A stretch of 64,000 nucleotides of DNA from Flavobacterium sp. GSB-24 (GTDB lineage Bacteria > Bacteroidota > Bacteroidia > Flavobacteriales > Flavobacteriaceae): NCBI RefSeq assembly GCF_027924665.1, contig NZ_AP027043.1, forward strand, positions 4,092,001-4,156,000. Direction: 5' to 3'. Shown here piece by piece: positions 39,847 to 47,742 of this stretch; position 1 is the stretch's first letter, and the number at the start of each line of letters is the position of its first letter. The notes beneath the pieces were generated by a model, which was given only the letters and a program-made list of their open reading frames with translations, did no database searches and was not told the DNA's origin. A program made the position numbers and the translations under genes.

Positions 39847-39960
39847 TTTGTCATTTCGACGAAGGAGAAATCTCCGCAAGAAACTCCGCAAAGATTTACT
39901 TTGATTGTCGAGCTACTTATGAAGATTTTTCTCCCGAAGCCTCGGGATCGAAATGACAAA
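39847..39960. repeat. Dispersed ~100-bp inverted-repeat element, copy F
   Basis: The ends are TTTGTCATTTCGACGAAGGA and GGGATCGAAATGACAAA. The right arm carries CTCCCGAAGCCTCGGGATCG, the complement of the word found in the left arm of copy E. A 35-bp tandem run (ACTCATA, ACTTATA) follows at 39990-40024, up to the next stop codon. Confidence 0.85.
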
Positions 39961-40013
39961 CTATGCGTTAAGTATAGTAGCTTTGAATGCACTCGTAACT
40001 CATAACTCATAAC

Positions 40014-40844
40014 TTATAACTTATAAAACCTACTCACATTCTCAAACCAAACTTTATTCTGGTCTTCAATTGAAAATCCTGAAATATAATCTTCCAAAAT
40101 TTTTACCACTTCATTATAATCTGAAGCTACATTTAAAACCGGCCAATCTGATCCGTACATCAATTTATCGATTGAAAAGTTTTCAAAAATTACATCTAAA
40201 TACGGTTTTAGATCTTCTGGTTTCCAATTTTTCCAGTCGGCTTCTGTGACCATTCCAGAAATCTTACACCACACATTATTGTATTTTGCTATTTCTTCGA
40301 TGCCGCTTTTCCAAGAATAAATAGTTTCTGATTTGATGTTTGGCTTTGCTATATGATCGATTACAAACTTTTGGTTTGGAAAATCTTTCACCAAACTTAT
40401 AGCTGCCGGCAATTGGCGTTCGAAAATCAATATATCATACGTATAATCAAATGGTTTTAAAGCTGCGATTCCTCTTCTAAACGCTTCTCCATACATAAAA
40501 TCATCAGCTTCGCCTTGAACAACATGTCTAAAACCTTTCAGTTTTTCTTCGTTCGAAAAGAATTGTAAACGCTCATCGATATTTTCATTTCGTAAATCTA
40601 TCCAGCCGACAACACCTTTTATGAAATCATTTTTTGAAGCTAAATCCAATAAAAAATGAGTTTCTTCTTCAGACTGACTTGCTTGAACTGCCACACAGCC
40701 TTCAAACTGATTTTCTTTTAATAGTGGCTGTAAATCTTCTGGAAGAAAATCTCTCTGAATATTTTGCATCGTTTCATCAATCCAGCTGTCTCGAACGGGA
40801 TCAAACTTCCAAAAATGCTGATGGGAATCTATTCGTTTACTCAT
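40014..40844 (-). CDS. Amidohydrolase, L-fuconolactonase type (COG3618)
   Basis: The 276-residue cytoplasmic protein starts with the metal-binding motif RIDSHQHFWKFDP (H8, H10). It has the family blocks GVVGWIDLRN, LKGFRHVVQGE, KFVIDHIAKPNI and LMYGSDWPVL with the late Asp. Members hydrolyse sugar lactones such as L-fuconolactone, L-rhamnono-lactone or 2-pyrone-4,6-dicarboxylate. Sitting 6 bp after an SDR that looks like an L-fucose dehydrogenase, lactone hydrolysis is the natural role. It is the last gene of the four-gene leftward operon. Confidence 0.85.
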   Translation of the reverse strand: MSKRIDSHQHFWKFDPVRDSWIDETMQNIQRDFLPEDLQPLLKENQFEGCVAVQASQSEEETHFLLDLASKNDFIKGVVGWIDLRNENIDERLQFFSNEEKLKGFRHVVQGEADDFMYGEAFRRGIAALKPFDYTYDILIFERQLPAAISLVKDFPNQKFVIDHIAKPNIKSETIYSWKSGIEEIAKYNNVWCKISGMVTEADWKNWKPEDLKPYLDVIFENFSIDKLMYGSDWPVLNVASDYNEVVKILEDYISGFSIEDQNKVWFENVSRFYKL

Positions 40845-40850
40845 ATCTTT

Positions 40851-41648
40851 TTAATTAACATCGCTGATTAAAGCGCGGTCTAAATGTACGTAACCTCCAT
40901 CCACAAAAACAAATTGTCCTGTAGTATGCGATGATTTTTCTGAAATGATAAAAAGTGCCGTATCTGCAATTTCTTCTGTTTTGGTCATTCGGCTTTCTAA
41001 CGGAATACTTTTATTGATTTTATTTAAAACTGTTTCGCCGTCTGGCAATGTTTTAATCCAATCTTCGTAAGCCGGAGTATAACTTTCCGCAATAATAATT
41101 GCATTCGAACGAATTCCAAACTGAATCAAATCTACTGCCCATTCTCTGGTAAGTCCCAAAACTCCGCCTTTCGCAGCAGCGTAACCTGAAGTTCCGCCCT
41201 GCCCTGTTAAAGCTACTTTTGAACCAATATTTAAGATATTTCCTTTTGATTCTTTCAAATATGGAAGTGCATATTTAGCCAGTAGAAAGTAACTTACTAC
41301 ATTCAATTTCAATGAATTCATAAAATCCTCGTAGCTTGAATCTAATCCTGCACCGTCATTTACACCAACATTATTAATAATAGCATCGATTCTGCCGTAT
41401 TTTGCTGCGATTACTTTTACAGCATTTTCTATTGCTACGGGATCGGTTACATCTGTCTGAACAAATAAAGAATTAACGCCTCTTTTTTGAAGTTTTTCCA
41501 CGTATTCAAAACCTCTTGCATTTCTGTCAACCAAAACCGGAATTGCACCTTCATCTGCCAGTCTGTTAACGATCGTTTCTCCAATACTGCCTTCCTTTCC
41601 AGCCGAACCAGAAACAACAACTATTTTATTTTTTAAGTTTAAATCCAT
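40851..41648 (-). CDS. SDR-family dehydrogenase, L-fucose-dehydrogenase-like
   Basis: Start chosen at MDLNLKNKIVVVSGSAG (41648). The frame is open another 52 codons, but these translate a low-complexity inverted repeat. The 265-residue product has the NAD-binding SGSAGKEGSIG, NNVG, S143, and the YAAAK catalytic pair (Y156, K160). IIIAESYTPAYEDWI near the C-terminus resembles what I recall of bacterial L-fucose dehydrogenases. Expected reaction: oxidation of L-fucose, or a like deoxy- or galacto-configured sugar, to the lactone used by the amidohydrolase 6 bp downstream. Confidence 0.82.
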   Translation of the reverse strand: MDLNLKNKIVVVSGSAGKEGSIGETIVNRLADEGAIPVLVDRNARGFEYVEKLQKRGVNSLFVQTDVTDPVAIENAVKVIAAKYGRIDAIINNVGVNDGAGLDSSYEDFMNSLKLNVVSYFLLAKYALPYLKESKGNILNIGSKVALTGQGGTSGYAAAKGGVLGLTREWAVDLIQFGIRSNAIIIAESYTPAYEDWIKTLPDGETVLNKINKSIPLESRMTKTEEIADTALFIISEKSSHTTGQFVFVDGGYVHLDRALISDVN

Positions 41649-41676
41649 TTCTTTTTGTGTTAGATGTAATTTGTAA

Positions 41677-41857
41677 AATGTCTCTTTTGTAAAAAGTGAT
41701 TTGTGAAATGTAAAATGATTTTTCTTTTTGTGAAATATAAGAGGTGAAATGTGAAATGTAAAATCCGATCGCTTTATGTCTATATAACGAAAATCACATT
41801 TCACATTTCACATTTCACAAATCACTTTTTACATTTCACTTTTCACTTTTCACAAAT
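41677..41857. repeat. Low-complexity inverted repeat of TGAAATGTAAAA words
   Basis: Left half (41677-41765): AAAATG, TGATTTGTGAAATGTAAAA, GAGGTGAAATGTGAAATG. Right half (41790-41857): CACATTTCACATTTCAC, AAATCACTTTTTACATTTC. Together they can fold into a long imperfect hairpin that fills the spacer between the Zn-dehydrogenase and SDR genes. Confidence 0.75.
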
Positions 41858-42870
41858 TAATCAATTTCAATTAACGCCTTAATCACATTATTCTTCGGAT
41901 CAATCAAGCTTCCAAAATCATTAATCATTTCAGAAAAACTTGTTCTATGCGTAATGTATTTCTTCGGATCGATTTTGCCTTCTTTCAAACATTTCATTAC
42001 ATATTCAAAATCTTCGATTGTGGCATTTCTGCTGCTCATTAAAGTTGATTCTCTTTTATGGAAATCAGGATGACTGAAACTCAATTCTCCCTTTTGTAGT
42101 CCAACCAAAACAAATCTTCCGCCATGCGAAATATAGTTGAAAGCGCTGTTCATTACTTTCTGATTTCCAGTTGCATCGATCACCACATTTGCCATGTCGC
42201 CATTGGTCAATTCAGCTAATTTTTGCGCAACATCATCGTTTAACGGATTAATCGTTTCATCTGCATTTAATTCCGTTTTACAGAAATTTAATCTGTAATC
42301 GTTGATATCCATCACAATTACTTTTGCTCCAGCGATTTTAGCAAACTGAATCAAACCAATTCCGATAGGTCCTGCGCCCATAACTAAGACAGTGTCCGTT
42401 GACTTAACAGCCGCTCTTCTTACTCCGTGTGCTGCAATTGCCAAAGGTTCAACCAAAGCCAATTCATCATAATCTAAACCTTGACCGTGCAGTAAATATT
42501 GTTCAGGAATCGAAACATATTCGGCCATTCCTCCATCAATATGTACTCCAAAAACTTTAATATTTACGCAGCAGTTTGTCAATCCGTTTCGACACGCCAC
42601 ACATTTTCCGCAGTTGAAATATGGAATAAAAGTAACTTTATCTCCGGGTTTAAAACCTGCTGCATTTCCTTTTACATATTCCGCTGCCAATTCGTGTCCC
42701 AAAATTCTTGGATATTCAAAATAGGGCTGAGTTCCTCCAAAAGCATGAATATCAGTTCCGCAGATACCAATTCTTTTTATTTTCAATAAAACTTCGCCTT
42801 CTTTTGGTTCTGGAATACTGGTTTCTTTTAAAAGAAATTCCTGCGGCTTTTCGCAAACAATATATTTCAT
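41857..42870 (-). CDS. Zinc-dependent medium-chain alcohol/polyol dehydrogenase
   Basis: The 337-residue cytoplasmic enzyme has the catalytic zinc site GICGTDIHAFGG and GHELAAEYV, structural zinc cysteines (NCGKCVACRNGLTNCC), and a Rossmann segment VLVMGAGPIGIGLIQFAKIAGAKVIVMD. It resembles L-threonine, sorbitol or galactonate dehydrogenases. Within a deoxy-sugar-acid pathway the expected step is oxidation of a 2-keto-3-deoxy sugar acid at C4, giving the diketo acid for the FAH-family hydrolase upstream. This role is inference: in known L-fucose pathways an SDR often does this step. Confidence 0.85.
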   Translation of the reverse strand: MKYIVCEKPQEFLLKETSIPEPKEGEVLLKIKRIGICGTDIHAFGGTQPYFEYPRILGHELAAEYVKGNAAGFKPGDKVTFIPYFNCGKCVACRNGLTNCCVNIKVFGVHIDGGMAEYVSIPEQYLLHGQGLDYDELALVEPLAIAAHGVRRAAVKSTDTVLVMGAGPIGIGLIQFAKIAGAKVIVMDINDYRLNFCKTELNADETINPLNDDVAQKLAELTNGDMANVVIDATGNQKVMNSAFNYISHGGRFVLVGLQKGELSFSHPDFHKRESTLMSSRNATIEDFEYVMKCLKEGKIDPKKYITHRTSFSEMINDFGSLIDPKNNVIKALIEID

Positions 42871-42898
42871 TTTTTAATTCGTTTAAATTTCTAATTAT

Positions 42899-43020
42899 AC
42901 GCGGATGATACAGATTCGCTATCGCGAAGACACGGATTTAAACGGATTTTTGATTAATTTCTTAAATATAAAATCCGTTTGAATCTGCGTTTTTACAAAA
43001 TAAATCCATTTTGTCAGCGC
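42899..43020. repeat. Inverted repeat with ACGCGGATGATACAGATTCG arms
   Basis: ACGCGGATGATACAGATTCG and GACACGGATTTAAACGGATT (left) face AAAATCCGTTTGAATCTGCG and AATCCATTTTGTCAGCG (right). It belongs to the same family as the units at 8931, 24241 and 28671 and fills the spacer between the FAH and Zn-dehydrogenase genes. Confidence 0.7.
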
Positions 43021-43053
43021 CATCATTCGTTAGTACAATAACAGATCGTTATA

Positions 43054-43908
43054 TTACTTTTTATAAGCTACAGCTTTTTGTTTACTTGTCCCTAAACCTT
43101 CAATTCCCAATTCTACAACATCTCCTGCTTTAAGGTAAATCGGATCTGGTTTGATTCCTAAACCAACTCCCGGAGGCGTTCCTGTACTGATAATATCGCC
43201 AGGAAGCAAAGTCATAAACTGACTTAAATAATGCACCAAATAAGGAATTTTGAAAACTAAATTTAAGGTATTGCTGTCTTGGTATTTTTTGCCATTTACT
43301 GTCAGCCACATCTTTAAATTGTCAACATCTGCGATTTCGTCTTTGGTCGCCAAAAATGGTCCAAGAGGCGCAAAAGTGTCACTTCCTTTCCCTTTTGCCC
43401 ATTGCCCGCCGCGTTCCAATTGAAAAGCTCTTTCGCTGTAATCGTTCAACAAAGCATAACCTGCAACGTAATCCAAAGCTTCCGCTTCTTCTACATAACT
43501 TGCTTTTTTGCCTACAACAAATGCCAATTCTACTTCCCAATCTGTTTTTTCGCTGTTTTTTGGAATAATCAAATCATCATCTGGTCCGCATAAAGAAGTA
43601 GTCGATTTGAAGAAAATAATAGGTTCAGTCGGAATCGGCGCATTTGTTTCTTTGCAGTGATCGATATAATTCAAACCAATACAAATAATTTTAGAAGGTC
43701 GTGCAACTGGAGAACCCAAACGTACCGAAGCATCTACTTCTGGCAAAGTCGGATTGCTTTCTAATGCTTTTTGCAGTTTTTCTAATCCATTTTCTTCAAA
43801 GAAACTTTCGTTAAAATCGGTTACAATCGAAGAAACATCATATCTCTTTTCTCCAATTAAAACTCCTGGTTTCTCTTTTCCGATTTCTCCAAAACGTATT
43901 AATTTCAT
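43054..43908 (-). CDS. Fumarylacetoacetate-hydrolase-family protein, probable diketo-deoxy-sugar-acid hydrolase
   Basis: The 284-residue protein has the FAH domain (about 70-284): IICIGLNYIDHCKETNAPIP, PIIFFKSTTSLCGPDDDLIIP, the metal ligands in DWEVELAFVVG (two Glu) and NDYSER (Asp), and GDIISTGTPPGVG. Members of this subgroup include 2,4-diketo-3-deoxy-L-fuconate/L-rhamnonate hydrolase, which yields pyruvate and lactate. It is the first gene of the leftward operon, directly under the shared divergent control region, and with the Zn-dehydrogenase, SDR and lactonase would make up four of the five steps of a non-phosphorylating pathway. Confidence 0.85.
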   Translation of the reverse strand: MKLIRFGEIGKEKPGVLIGEKRYDVSSIVTDFNESFFEENGLEKLQKALESNPTLPEVDASVRLGSPVARPSKIICIGLNYIDHCKETNAPIPTEPIIFFKSTTSLCGPDDDLIIPKNSEKTDWEVELAFVVGKKASYVEEAEALDYVAGYALLNDYSERAFQLERGGQWAKGKGSDTFAPLGPFLATKDEIADVDNLKMWLTVNGKKYQDSNTLNLVFKIPYLVHYLSQFMTLLPGDIISTGTPPGVGLGIKPDPIYLKAGDVVELGIEGLGTSKQKAVAYKK

Positions 43909-44309
43909 AATCGTATATTTTTAATTGTTAGTTTATTTTTTTCTGATGAATGAACTTCATCAAACACTTCTGTTTTATGGCTAAGTCTTCTATTTACCAA
44001 TTCAATTTTGATAAAAAAGACCTAGCAAAAATAATAAATGTAAATTTTACAATTACAAAAGTAATTTTTAAAAATTAATATTCGAGATATATTTTATTTT
44101 CCATTACTTAAAATGACTAAAGTTTAAATTTTTATAACATTTTTTAGATGGTTTGTAAAAATTATATCACTAAATATCGATTTACGTAAAAAAAGATCTG
44201 CAATAAACATAGGATTTCTTGTTCATTTAAATCTTATTTCTACTTTTGTAATTGTATTTTTTACATTTATTATTTCAAACGATTTCACTACCCAAAATTC
44301 CTATATAAA
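43909..44309. promoter_or_regulatory. Divergent control region with two inverted 35-bp promoter-operator modules
   Basis: No gene. The plus-strand module at 44241-44275 and the minus-strand module at 44063-44029 match at 32 of 35 positions. Each begins with the -7 box TACTTTTG, continues TAATTGTA and, after three differing bases, TTTACATTTATTATTT. The rightward promoter has a full TTG (44219-44221)-N19-TACTTTTG. The leftward one has TCG in the -33 place. The shared sequence lies over and just after the expected transcript start, where a repressor would act. Inside each is a TGTAA-N9-TTACA dyad. Confidence 0.65.
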
Positions 44310-45458
44310 ATGATAAAATTAAAAGGCATAACTTGGAACCATACAAGAGGTCTGCTTCCTATGGTAGCCACATCGCAGCGTTTTACTGAACTACATCCAG
44401 AAGTTGAAATTTCATGGGAAAAGAGAAGTTTACAAGAATTCGCAGATGCTTCTATTGAAGATTTAGCCAAAAGATTTGATTTATTGGTAATCGATCATCC
44501 TTGGACTGGTTTTGGAGCGCAGACCAAAGCAATTCTTCCGTTATCTGATTATTTATCAGACGAATATATTAAAGATCAAGAAATTAACACTGTCGGAAAA
44601 TCTTACGGAAGTTATGTTTTTCATGATAAATTATGGGCGCTTCCTATAGATGCTGCAACTCCGGTTGCCTCTGCCCGCTTGGATCTTTTAGAAAAAAACA
44701 ACTTAGAAGTACCTAAAACGTACGACGATTTGTTGGCATTGGCTAAAAAAGGCTTAGTGGCTTTTGCTGGAATTCCGGTAGATGTTTTAATGAGTTTTTA
44801 TATGTTTTGCTGCAGTTTAGGCGAAGCTCCTTTTCTTTCTGAAGAAAAAGTAATTTCTAAAACAACAGGAATCAAAGCGCTTCAAATGTTTAGGGAATTG
44901 GCACAATTGATTGATCCAGCTAACTTTAACAGAAACCCAATTCAGGTTTATGAAGCGATGGTTAATTCAGATGAAATTGCTTACTGCCCGTTTGCTTATG
45001 GTTATTCTAATTATTCGCGAATTGGCTACAGCCGTAAACTTTTACATTTTTACGATTTAGTAAAATTGAATGATAATCCAATGATTTCGTCATTGGGCGG
45101 AACAGGATTAGCGGTTTCATCTTTCAGCCAGCATATTGATGAAGCGGTTAAATATGCTGAATTTACAGGTTCATCTCAAATACAGCAAAATATTTATACG
45201 GATAATGGTGGTCAGCCAGGCCATTTGCAGGCTTGGAAAAGTGAGCGAATTAATGGTGTAACGCATGATTATTTCAAAAACACTTTACCCGCTTTAGAAC
45301 GCGCATTCCTTCGTCCGAGATATTATGGACATATGTATTTCCAAGATCATGTAGGCGATGTGGTTCGCAATTATTTGATGAAAGGCGGAGACGAACTAAA
45401 AGTATTGGAAGAAATGAATTCGCTTTACGCAGAATCTCTAAAAATTCAGACAATATGA
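44310..45458 (+). CDS. Solute-binding-protein-fold protein without signal peptide (SBP1)
   Basis: The 382-residue protein resembles family 1 extracellular sugar-binding proteins of ABC importers (LKGITWNHTRGLLPMVATSQRF, DLLVIDHPWTGFG, LWALPIDAATPVASARLDLLE, KTYDDLLALAKKG, SSLGGTGLAVSSFSQHIDEAVKYAEF). Yet it starts directly at MIKLKGITWNH with no signal peptide or lipobox, and no upstream in-frame start could add one. No permease or ATPase gene is near. Its stop overlaps the next start by 4 bp, coupling it to two CoA-transferases and a second such protein. It may have become a cytoplasmic enzyme subunit, ligand sensor or substrate carrier. The function is unknown. Confidence 0.75.
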   Translation: MIKLKGITWNHTRGLLPMVATSQRFTELHPEVEISWEKRSLQEFADASIEDLAKRFDLLVIDHPWTGFGAQTKAILPLSDYLSDEYIKDQEINTVGKSYGSYVFHDKLWALPIDAATPVASARLDLLEKNNLEVPKTYDDLLALAKKGLVAFAGIPVDVLMSFYMFCCSLGEAPFLSEEKVISKTTGIKALQMFRELAQLIDPANFNRNPIQVYEAMVNSDEIAYCPFAYGYSNYSRIGYSRKLLHFYDLVKLNDNPMISSLGGTGLAVSSFSQHIDEAVKYAEFTGSSQIQQNIYTDNGGQPGHLQAWKSERINGVTHDYFKNTLPALERAFLRPRYYGHMYFQDHVGDVVRNYLMKGGDELKVLEEMNSLYAESLKIQTI

Positions 45459-46606
45459 AGCCTTTAGAAGGATTAATTGTTTTAGAATTCTGTCAGTTTT
45501 TGGCAGGACCTTCTGCTGGTTTAAAACTAGCCGATTTGGGCGCACGTGTCATCAAAATCGAACGTCCTGTAAAAGGTGAAGCCTGCAGACAATTGAGCAT
45601 CAAAGATTTATTTGTTGATGACAGCAGTTTGCTTTTTCATACCATAAACCGAAATAAAGAATCTTTTGCAGCCGATTTAAAAAATCCTGACGATTTAGTT
45701 TTAATTAAAAAACTGATTCAAAAGGCTGATATTATGACACATAATTTCAGACCTGGCGTGATGGAAAAAATCGGTTTAGATTTTGAAAATACGCTTTCTA
45801 TAAATCCACAAATTATTTACGGAACCATTACAGGTTACGGAAATGAAGGTCCGTGGGCAAAGAAACCTGGACAGGATTTATTATTGCAATCGCTTTCTGG
45901 ATTAAGCTGGCTGAGCGGACGCAAAAGCCAAGGTCCAGTTCCTTTTGGTTTGGCTGTGGCCGATTTAATGTGCGGGAATCATTTTGTACAGGGAATTTTG
46001 GCCGCACTTTTAAAAAGAGCTAAAACTAAAAAAGGTGTTTTGGTTGAAGTCAGTTTATTAGAATCGATTCTCGATGTACAATTTGAAGCCATTACTTCTT
46101 TCTTAAATGATGGAGGTCAATTGCCTGAAAGAGGTGATATTAAAGGAAGCGCACATGCTTTTTTAAGTGCCCCTTATGGTGTTTACCAAACGCAAGACGG
46201 TTATTTATCACTTGCAATGGGCGATTTACTTTTCATTGGAAAAGCATTAGGTTTAGATTTAACTGAATTTACAGATAAACATCTTTGGTTTGAAAAACGA
46301 GATGAAATCAGAACGATTTTAAGCGAAAGAATTCAAACCCAAACTTCTGATTATTGGATTGAAATCCTTCAACAAGAAGGAATCTGGTGCGGTAAAGTTT
46401 TCAATTACGAAGAACTGGATAATCAGCCTTTTGTAAATGAATTACAGCTGAAACAAACCGTAAAAAATGCCGAAGGCGAAACTTTGGTTACAACCAGAAG
46501 TCCGATTCAATTGGATGGAGAAATTCTGCTAAGCGAAAAAGCAGCACCAAAAGTAGGTCAGGATAATTTAAGCATACACGAACAATTTTTAAACGATTTG
46601 AAATGA
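45455..46606 (+). CDS. Class III CoA-transferase (CaiB/BaiF family), first of a tandem pair
   Basis: The 383-residue cytoplasmic protein has CaiB-type landmarks: LEFCQFLAGPSAGLKLADLGARVIKIE, HNFRPGVMEKIGLDF, IIYGTITGYGNEGPW, PGQDLLLQSLSGLSWLSG, and the catalytic Asp in GLAVADLMCGN (D170). These enzymes move CoA between organic acids. Start and stop overlap both neighbours by 4 bp. It is closely similar to the next gene, a tandem pair like the heterodimeric CoA-transferases of this family. The acid substrate is unknown; a sugar-derived hydroxy acid is likely given the MaoC-type hydratase and the leftward operon. Confidence 0.9.
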   Translation: MKPLEGLIVLEFCQFLAGPSAGLKLADLGARVIKIERPVKGEACRQLSIKDLFVDDSSLLFHTINRNKESFAADLKNPDDLVLIKKLIQKADIMTHNFRPGVMEKIGLDFENTLSINPQIIYGTITGYGNEGPWAKKPGQDLLLQSLSGLSWLSGRKSQGPVPFGLAVADLMCGNHFVQGILAALLKRAKTKKGVLVEVSLLESILDVQFEAITSFLNDGGQLPERGDIKGSAHAFLSAPYGVYQTQDGYLSLAMGDLLFIGKALGLDLTEFTDKHLWFEKRDEIRTILSERIQTQTSDYWIEILQQEGIWCGKVFNYEELDNQPFVNELQLKQTVKNAEGETLVTTRSPIQLDGEILLSEKAAPKVGQDNLSIHEQFLNDLK

Positions 46607-47742
46607 AGCCATTAGAAGATTATTTAATTGTAGATTTCAGTCAGTTTCTTTCGGGTCCGTCGGCGAGTTTACGTCTGGCAGACTTGGGAGCGCGTGTGAT
46701 AAAAATAGAAAAGCCGGGAACGGGAGACATCTGCCGTACTTTATATACTTCTGATTTGATTATGAATGGCGAATCGTCTGTTTTTCATACCATCAACAGA
46801 AACAAAGAATCATTTGCAATTGATTTTAAACAGCCTGAGGAACTTCAAAAATTAAAAAAATTATTAGCTAAAGCTGATGTTGTGATGCATAATTTCAGAC
46901 CTGGAGTTATGGAACGCATTGGTTTAAGTTATGATGAAGTTAAAAGTATTAATCCAAATGTGATTTATGCTTCGATTTCAGGTTTTGGAGAACATCCAGA
47001 TTTAAAAAATTTACCAGGTCAGGATTTGCTTTTGCAATCTTTAACGGCTTTGACTTGGTTGAGCGGTAATCAGGAAGACGGCCCGGTACCAATGGGACTA
47101 TCGATCGTTGATATGCTCGCTGGAGCGCATTTGGCGCAGGGAATTTTGGCTGCCTTATACAGAAAAGCAACGCATAATATTGGGGCGCAGGTTCAGGTAA
47201 GCATGCTCGAATCGGCATTTGATTTTCAATTTGAGACGATTACAACTTATTTTAATGACGGAGGCGAATTGCCTGTTCGAACCAAAACCAATAATGCACA
47301 TGCGTATTTGGGCGCGCCATACGGAATTTACAAAACCAAAAACGGTTATTTAGCACTAGCAATGGGATCAATTCCTGTTTTGGCTTCTCTGCTAAAATGT
47401 GATGATTTATTACAGTTTCCTGAAAATAAATTCACATTAAGAGACGAAATTAAAAATATTCTTGCGGATCATTTGCAAACGCAGGAAACACAGTTTTGGC
47501 TGGACATTTTAGAACCCGCAGATATTTGGTGTGCAGGAGTTTTAAATTATCAGCAGCTATTTGCTGAAGATGGATTTAAGGTGTTGAATTTTACCCAACA
47601 AGTCGAAATGCTTGACGGCTACACTTATAAAACAACACGCTGTCCAATAAAAATAGACGGCGAATATCTGACTTCTGGAAAAGGTTCGCCAAAACTGGGT
47701 CAAGACAACGAGAAAATTATTAAAGAATTTATAGACTGCTGA
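46603..47742 (+). CDS. Class III CoA-transferase (CaiB/BaiF family), second of a tandem pair
   Basis: The 379-residue paralogue of the preceding gene keeps the same frame of motifs (VDFSQFLSGPSASLRLADLGARVIKIEKP, HNFRPGVMERIGLSY, PGQDLLLQSLTALTWLSG) and the catalytic Asp at the same residue number (D170, GLSIVDMLAG). Both copies therefore look active. The two sequences differ throughout, so the duplication is not recent. It overlaps its upstream neighbour by 4 bp, and its stop codon shares one base with the next start codon (TGATG). Confidence 0.9.
   Translation: MKPLEDYLIVDFSQFLSGPSASLRLADLGARVIKIEKPGTGDICRTLYTSDLIMNGESSVFHTINRNKESFAIDFKQPEELQKLKKLLAKADVVMHNFRPGVMERIGLSYDEVKSINPNVIYASISGFGEHPDLKNLPGQDLLLQSLTALTWLSGNQEDGPVPMGLSIVDMLAGAHLAQGILAALYRKATHNIGAQVQVSMLESAFDFQFETITTYFNDGGELPVRTKTNNAHAYLGAPYGIYKTKNGYLALAMGSIPVLASLLKCDDLLQFPENKFTLRDEIKNILADHLQTQETQFWLDILEPADIWCAGVLNYQQLFAEDGFKVLNFTQQVEMLDGYTYKTTRCPIKIDGEYLTSGKGSPKLGQDNEKIIKEFIDC

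Noticed and set aside
41649..41804. N-terminal extension of the SDR protein
   Set aside because: The 52 extra codons translate a low-complexity inverted repeat; the Rossmann fold begins right after MDLNLKNK.
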